A stretch of DNA of 10,853 nt, taken from NCBI GenBank assembly GCA_022794295.1, contig JAAWEO010000302.1, forward strand, positions 1-10,853, written 5' to 3'. The notes beneath the pieces are model-generated. The model ran no database searches, was not told the origin of the DNA, and saw only the letters and a program-made list of their open reading frames with translations. This document shows positions 7,415 to 10,853 of the stretch, piece by piece (the first letter of the stretch is position 1; every line of letters starts with the position of its first letter). The translations under genes were made by a program, and so were the position numbers. The DNA is from Angelakisella sp. GTDB taxonomy: Bacteria; Bacillota; Clostridia; Oscillospirales; Ruminococcaceae.

Positions 7415-7948
7415 TTATAAGAATCTTTCGGCTTCGCGCAGCGAATGAAGGATATGGACATCCTCTCCAGCCTCAACCGCATACTTTCCCGGCAAAAGCA
7501 GCAACGCACCTACACCGGCCCTTCGTCCCGCCTCCATATCGCTGTCCCGATCCCCGATCAGAATGGATTTTTGAAGATCCAGATCAAATTCATCCCGTGC
7601 CCTTAAAATCATACCCGGCTTTGGTTTTCGGTCGTCGGAATCCGCCTGATACCTTCCAATCCCCTTTTCCGGGTGATAGGGACAATAATAAACCCGGTCA
7701 ACCGTCACGCTGTGCGCCTGAAATTCCCTGCACATCCACTTGGTAAGGCGGGAGAAATCTTTCTCGGTGTAGAAACCCTGCGCAATGCCGGACTGATTGG
7801 TCACAATAATGATCCGATATCCTTGTTCCTGCGCGGTGCGGCAAAGAAGAAAGATACCATCCAGGAAACGGACATCTTCCGGGCGGCTGAGATAGCTCCT
7901 ATCCTCGTTGATGACGCCATCTCGGTCGAGAAACAGTGCCCGGTTCAT
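7415..7948 (-). CDS. gmhB: D-glycero-D-manno-heptose 1,7-bisphosphate 7-phosphatase (GmhB)
   Basis: This cytoplasmic HAD-superfamily phosphatase removes the 7-phosphate from heptose 1,7-bisphosphate between the two HldE steps. The 177 residues have motif I LDRDG with the nucleophile Asp8 and acid/base Asp10, motif II VTNQSG with Thr50, the RKPKPGM segment (107-113) with its conserved lysine, and the acidic motif GDRDSD (132-137). The family's structural zinc site is largely gone: the CPHH...CDC ligands of the Escherichia coli enzyme correspond here to CPYH (89-92) and SDD (104-106), leaving only Cys89. The start ATG overlaps the gmhA stop (ATGA), indicating translational coupling. The related histidinol-phosphatase family is an alternative by motif alone, but gmhA, hldE and hldD in the same operon make GmhB much more likely. 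Confidence 0.9.
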   Translation of the reverse strand: MNRALFLDRDGVINEDRSYLSRPEDVRFLDGIFLLCRTAQEQGYRIIIVTNQSGIAQGFYTEKDFSRLTKWMCREFQAHSVTVDRVYYCPYHPEKGIGRYQADSDDRKPKPGMILRARDEFDLDLQKSILIGDRDSDMEAGRRAGVGALLLLPGKYAVEAGEDVHILHSLREAERFL

Positions 7949-8559
7949 CTTTCACCCCAAAAATGCTCTTCTAGCATGATGCACAACGTGTGATAAACCG
8001 GCAGATGCAGCTCCTGAATCCGATAGGTCTCGGTTTCAGGGACAATTATACAAGCATCGCAGAGAGACTTCATTTCTCCCCCATCCCTGCCAGTCAGTCC
8101 CAGGACTGCTGCACCGCGGCCACGGGCAGCGATAAGCGCATTGAGAACATTGACCGAGTTCCCGGAGGTAGAGATTCCAAGTACGCAGTCCCCTTCCCGA
8201 GCGTAGGCATACACCTGCTGAGCAAATACATATGCAGCATCCACGTCGTTTTCATATGCGGTGGAAAGCGCCGAATTCTCCACAAGGGCAAAGGCCGGAA
8301 GAGCCCCCTGGAGTTTTTCAGCAAACGACTTGTCCACACGGCCGAGGAAGGCTTCATCCAGCGGTCGATTCCGCACAAAGGACTTGCCCAATTCACCAAC
8401 GATGTGCAACGCATCGGATGCACTCCCACCGTTTCCGCAGATGTAAAGACGTCCGCCAGAAGCAAAGGATCTCGCCAGATGTTCAAAAGTCTTCTGAATG
8501 CTTCCCTCGCAAGCTCTTAACGCAGGATAGCGCAAGCACAAATTTTCAAGCTGTTCCAT
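7945..8559 (-). CDS. gmhA: Phosphoheptose isomerase, SIS domain (GmhA)
   Basis: This enzyme turns sedoheptulose 7-phosphate into D-glycero-D-manno-heptose 7-phosphate, the entry step to ADP-heptose. The 204 residues form one SIS domain with CGNGGSASDA (41-50) and GISTSGNS (128-135) for phosphate binding. The metal and catalytic residues of known GmhA proteins line up: His52 and Glu56 (in ALHIVGE), Gln182 (in RIQE) and His190 (in YHTL). Compared with the Escherichia coli protein, there is an insertion of roughly 15-20 residues around positions 70-88 (DKSFAEKLQGALP), as in SIS-type GmhA proteins of other Gram-positive clusters. The ATG at 8559 is preceded by a G-rich ribosome binding site and lies 12 bp after the glycosyltransferase gene; its stop overlaps the gmhB start. 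Confidence 0.9.
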   Translation of the reverse strand: MEQLENLCLRYPALRACEGSIQKTFEHLARSFASGGRLYICGNGGSASDALHIVGELGKSFVRNRPLDEAFLGRVDKSFAEKLQGALPAFALVENSALSTAYENDVDAAYVFAQQVYAYAREGDCVLGISTSGNSVNVLNALIAARGRGAAVLGLTGRDGGEMKSLCDACIIVPETETYRIQELHLPVYHTLCIMLEEHFWGER

Positions 8560-8571
8560 CCATCTTCCCCC

Positions 8572-10515
8572 TTACTTGATCCCCAGTATTTTTTGTCCAA
8601 GCCGCCTTACCGGAAGCATCAGCGCCCAAAGCCGCGGGAACCTGCACCGCAACGCGAGTGCCAAATGCTTCAGGCTCTGCTTGATGCCGAAGTTGTAGTT
8701 CGGATCATAATAGTGCATGATATCCACATTTTGTGACAAGGCCTCGGCTTGATAAATACCAAGCGACTCCAGCGCAAGCCGGTCAACCCAGGCACGCATC
8801 TCGGTGGAACCAGCTTTATTAAATTCCAGATTCGTCAGCTCAATTTCTGTGTACTGATCATTGTACAGGAACACAGGATAATACCCTGCATCCTGCGCGA
8901 AATAAGCGTAGGATCTTTCTACTGCGTGAAGGATTGTTTGGTCAGTCCGATTCGGCTCACGCGGAAAATCCTCATAAGCCCAGCCTTTTCCCGCCAAACC
9001 GGCAAATAGCTTTTTCAGCGCCTGCGGACGGAACCAGAAGCAGGTGCCAAGGGGCGCCACGCAGAGTGTGTGCTCATTGATCTTCGCATGCACATTGAAC
9101 TTTTTCAGAAGCTTATCTGTATTGTAAAAATTACCGCTCCAGCCATCCCTGATATTACCGGCATAACCACTGTGATTTGGATAAGATGGGAAAGCAATTC
9201 CCAGACACTTTTCCCTTTCAAACAATCTCACCACATTGGAAACATAGGCCTTTGTTGCGAACAAATTCTCGTTAATTTTATACGCCCAAGAACGGCCAAC
9301 ACTGTGCGGCAGAACCTGGGATGTCTTTTTATCGTGTGCAAAGCAGATAAGGTCATATTTAAAAACAAATTCCGCACCCCCGACCAGCAGGCTCGACACA
9401 TCCCGGCCGCGGTTTTCGATGACAATGACCTCCCCTTGCAGGTTTGCAGCACTCAGCTTTTTTTCCAGGATTTTTTTCTTTTCTTCGGAACTAGTAGTCA
9501 CCAACAAACCCGAACCGTCCGGCATATTGCTCATGAAGGCAATATCTTCGTCAAATAAATCCTCATAGTACGCATGGTAGACCAAGCCCACCGTCAAGCG
9601 GTCCTTTTCTTTGCGGGGAGCAGCCGTATCCCGAGGCAAAACACGGTTTAACTGTGCACAGCGCACAATATCCGACAGACTTCCTGTGCGAAGTATGGAT
9701 TTCCATACCAAATCCATATCATACTTTGTGTGCTCTTGCACAAAGCGGATCAGGCGGGCAGTTGCTTCGCCAGCCGTGTTGTTAAGCACATCTGTGTAGT
9801 GGTGAAAAAAGCTGCGTTTTTTAAAAAGCGGCATTCTGTAGCTGCGTAGCAGACGGACCGGGTCATGAAGAAGCGGATAGTTATAATCGTCTGTGATGTC
9901 GCAATATACGCCGCCCTTGTAGCCGTGCTCCTCAAAATAGCCCGGAAACGCATATTCGTAAAAACAGCCGGAATCTCCATAGGTTGCATCATCTGGAATT
10001 TCATCAAAAAAGTTCGTCAAAAATTCGCTACCGAGCAACGGCCTGCGGATCACCAGGAAATAGGACTGGATATGTACCTTACTTTTATTAAAGTGTAGGT
10101 ATTCCTGGCTTCCAAGCCAGTCTGTTTTCAGCCCCCAGGTCAGCCCCCAAAAATCTAAATCCTGTTGCTTTGCCCAATCGAACACCTCCCGAAATGGGTA
10201 GATCGGGCCAAAACAGGTGTTATTCATTAGAAGCAGTTCATCATACTTTGCTAGCTTTTCCCATCCGATATAGGTAATTGCCGCCCGATAAGCGCCAATG
10301 TCGTTCCCCTTGTTTTCCCGCACATAGACCTCATCGGCAATCTCGTTCAGCAGTTGCCTTCCATCTTCCGTCAGGTTACCATTGATCACGCAGTGGATAA
10401 ATGAAACACTTTCTCTAAGCTCCTTAAGCTGGTAGAGAATATAGTCGTCAATCATTCCATCTTTGTCGTAGATGAAATAAATACAGGCGCGCTTCGCACG
10501 GTTGTTTAATATCAT
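8572..10515 (-). CDS. Rhamnan synthesis protein F (RgpF)-type glycosyltransferase
   Basis: The 647-residue protein has the two halves of the RgpF family. The first (about 10-250) has CIYFIYDKDG and DDYILYQL, then VRENKGNDIGAYR and DELLLMNNTCFGP. The second (about 300-590) has VGLVYHAYYEDLFDEDIAF, IENRGRDVSSLLVG, LICFAHDKK, CVAPLGTCFWFRP and AYEDFPREPNRTDQT. RgpF proteins build rhamnose-rich cell-wall polysaccharides in streptococci, where RgpF adds sugar to the lipid-linked chain in the cytoplasm. No membrane segment is evident; a basic, partly hydrophobic C-terminus (about 610-647) could be a membrane-association helix. The ATG at 10515 is chosen because AAGGAAAGGAAG lies 8 bases upstream; a GTG at 10539 would lie inside the preceding gene and ahead of that site. 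It starts 1 bp after that gene's stop. The sugar it uses is not shown; no dTDP-rhamnose genes are in this window. Confidence 0.88.
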   Translation of the reverse strand: MILNNRAKRACIYFIYDKDGMIDDYILYQLKELRESVSFIHCVINGNLTEDGRQLLNEIADEVYVRENKGNDIGAYRAAITYIGWEKLAKYDELLLMNNTCFGPIYPFREVFDWAKQQDLDFWGLTWGLKTDWLGSQEYLHFNKSKVHIQSYFLVIRRPLLGSEFLTNFFDEIPDDATYGDSGCFYEYAFPGYFEEHGYKGGVYCDITDDYNYPLLHDPVRLLRSYRMPLFKKRSFFHHYTDVLNNTAGEATARLIRFVQEHTKYDMDLVWKSILRTGSLSDIVRCAQLNRVLPRDTAAPRKEKDRLTVGLVYHAYYEDLFDEDIAFMSNMPDGSGLLVTTSSEEKKKILEKKLSAANLQGEVIVIENRGRDVSSLLVGGAEFVFKYDLICFAHDKKTSQVLPHSVGRSWAYKINENLFATKAYVSNVVRLFEREKCLGIAFPSYPNHSGYAGNIRDGWSGNFYNTDKLLKKFNVHAKINEHTLCVAPLGTCFWFRPQALKKLFAGLAGKGWAYEDFPREPNRTDQTILHAVERSYAYFAQDAGYYPVFLYNDQYTEIELTNLEFNKAGSTEMRAWVDRLALESLGIYQAEALSQNVDIMHYYDPNYNFGIKQSLKHLALALRCRFPRLWALMLPVRRLGQKILGIK

Positions 10516-10516
10516 C

Positions 10517-10853
10517 TTATCTGCTTCCTTTCCTTGCACGCTTGAAGTAATTATGTACTGCTCGGAAGGGAGCCATCATTTTCCAATAAACTGAATTTTG
10601 AAGCTCCTCTAATTGTGTGTGCAGATCCTCAATCTGACTATTCTGCCACTCCATCCGTTCGCGCTGCTGGCTGAGAAGTGTATCCTGCGCCCCAACCTGT
10701 GTGTTCAACTGCTCAATCAGTTCAGTCTGCCGGACAATCTGACCATCCTGCCATTCCATCCGTTCGCGCTGCTGGCTGAGAAGCGCATCCTGCGCCCCAA
10801 CCTGTGTATTCAGCTGTTCAATCAGCTCAGCCTGCCGGACGATCTGACCATCC
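10517..10853 (-). CDS. C-terminal end of a coiled-coil protein, probably a large glycosyltransferase (partial)
   Basis: The reading frame is open to the right edge of the window (first full codon at 10852), so the gene starts outside it. The visible 111 codons are mostly a coiled coil made of a 35-residue unit (five heptads) starting MEWQDGQIVRQ and ending LLSQQRER: one nearly complete copy cut by the edge, one full copy and a degenerate third that runs into LQNSVYWKMMAPFR and a basic end. The pattern of coiled coil followed by NS.YWK..APFR is common at the C-terminus of long multi-domain glycosyltransferases and methyltransferases in clostridial polysaccharide clusters, where the coil may set chain length or hold a complex together. 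The catalytic domain is not visible, so the enzyme type is inferred from the tail and from the RgpF gene that follows after 1 bp. Confidence 0.7.
   Translation of the reverse strand, partial: DGQIVRQAELIEQLNTQVGAQDALLSQQRERMEWQDGQIVRQTELIEQLNTQVGAQDTLLSQQRERMEWQNSQIEDLHTQLEELQNSVYWKMMAPFRAVHNYFKRARKGSR
10655..10853 (-). repeat. 105-bp tandem repeat encoding 35-residue coiled-coil units
   Basis: The unit at 10655-10759 is followed directly by a second copy at 10760-10853 (94 of 105 bases, cut by the window edge). The copies differ at 8 of 94 aligned bases, and of 31 aligned residues only two differ, both Thr/Ala. Five of the eight base changes are silent. A third unit to the left (from 10654 down) keeps MEWQ and then degenerates. 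The number of copies beyond the edge is unknown. Confidence 0.9.

Noticed and set aside
7990..8520. A 176-codon plus-strand open frame opposite gmhA.
   Set aside because: The opposite strand carries gmhA with all catalytic residues; the plus-strand product has no family motif or sensible ribosome binding site.
10516..10539. GTG at 10539 as the start of the RgpF-type gene.
   Set aside because: The ribosome binding site lies after this GTG and points to the ATG at 10515; the extra residues are not family-like.
10655..10853. Regular repeats that might suggest a CRISPR array.
   Set aside because: The copies are directly adjacent without spacers and stay in frame as a heptad coiled coil inside a gene.

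Overview
The window is the 3' part of a surface-polysaccharide gene cluster. All real genes lie on the minus strand, so transcription runs from right to left. The close packing (gaps of 1 to 36 bp, one 4-bp ATGA overlap and a single larger gap of about 114 bp), the strong AGGAGG-type ribosome binding sites, the RgpF-type glycosyltransferase and the AlgI plus AlgJ/DHHW-like pair suggest a Gram-positive anaerobe of the Clostridia (possibly the Oscillospiraceae group). This is inference: a lipopolysaccharide-bearing Firmicute (Negativicutes) is not excluded.

Layout in transcription order: (1) 10853-10517, the C-terminal end of a protein cut by the window edge, with a 35-residue tandem coiled-coil repeat and a tail typical of large glycosyltransferases; (2) 10515-8572, an RgpF-type rhamnan-synthesis glycosyltransferase; (3) 8559-7945 gmhA and (4) 7948-7415 gmhB, overlapping by ATGA; (5) 7399-5948, an AlgI-like membrane-bound O-acyltransferase; (6) 5932-4385, a divergent AlgJ/AlgX-like (SGNH/DHHW) protein; (7) 4348-2746, a second, more canonical DHHW protein split by a one-base frameshift at 3823-3826; (8) 2631-1168, bifunctional hldE; (9) 1162-194, hldD; then (10) 1-193, a non-coding stretch of nested inverted repeats downstream of the operon.

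Taken together, GmhA, HldE (kinase), GmhB, HldE (adenylyltransferase) and HldD give a complete route from sedoheptulose 7-phosphate to ADP-L-glycero-beta-D-manno-heptose. The glycosyltransferases would use this and other activated sugars to build a cell-surface glycan. The MBOAT protein and its two SGNH partners, placed between the two halves of the heptose pathway, would O-acylate (probably O-acetylate) that glycan outside the membrane. The most notable points are the complete ADP-heptose pathway in a probable Gram-positive, the acylation module nested inside it, the frameshifted acylation gene, the GmhB lacking its zinc-site ligands, and the long hairpin element at the operon end.
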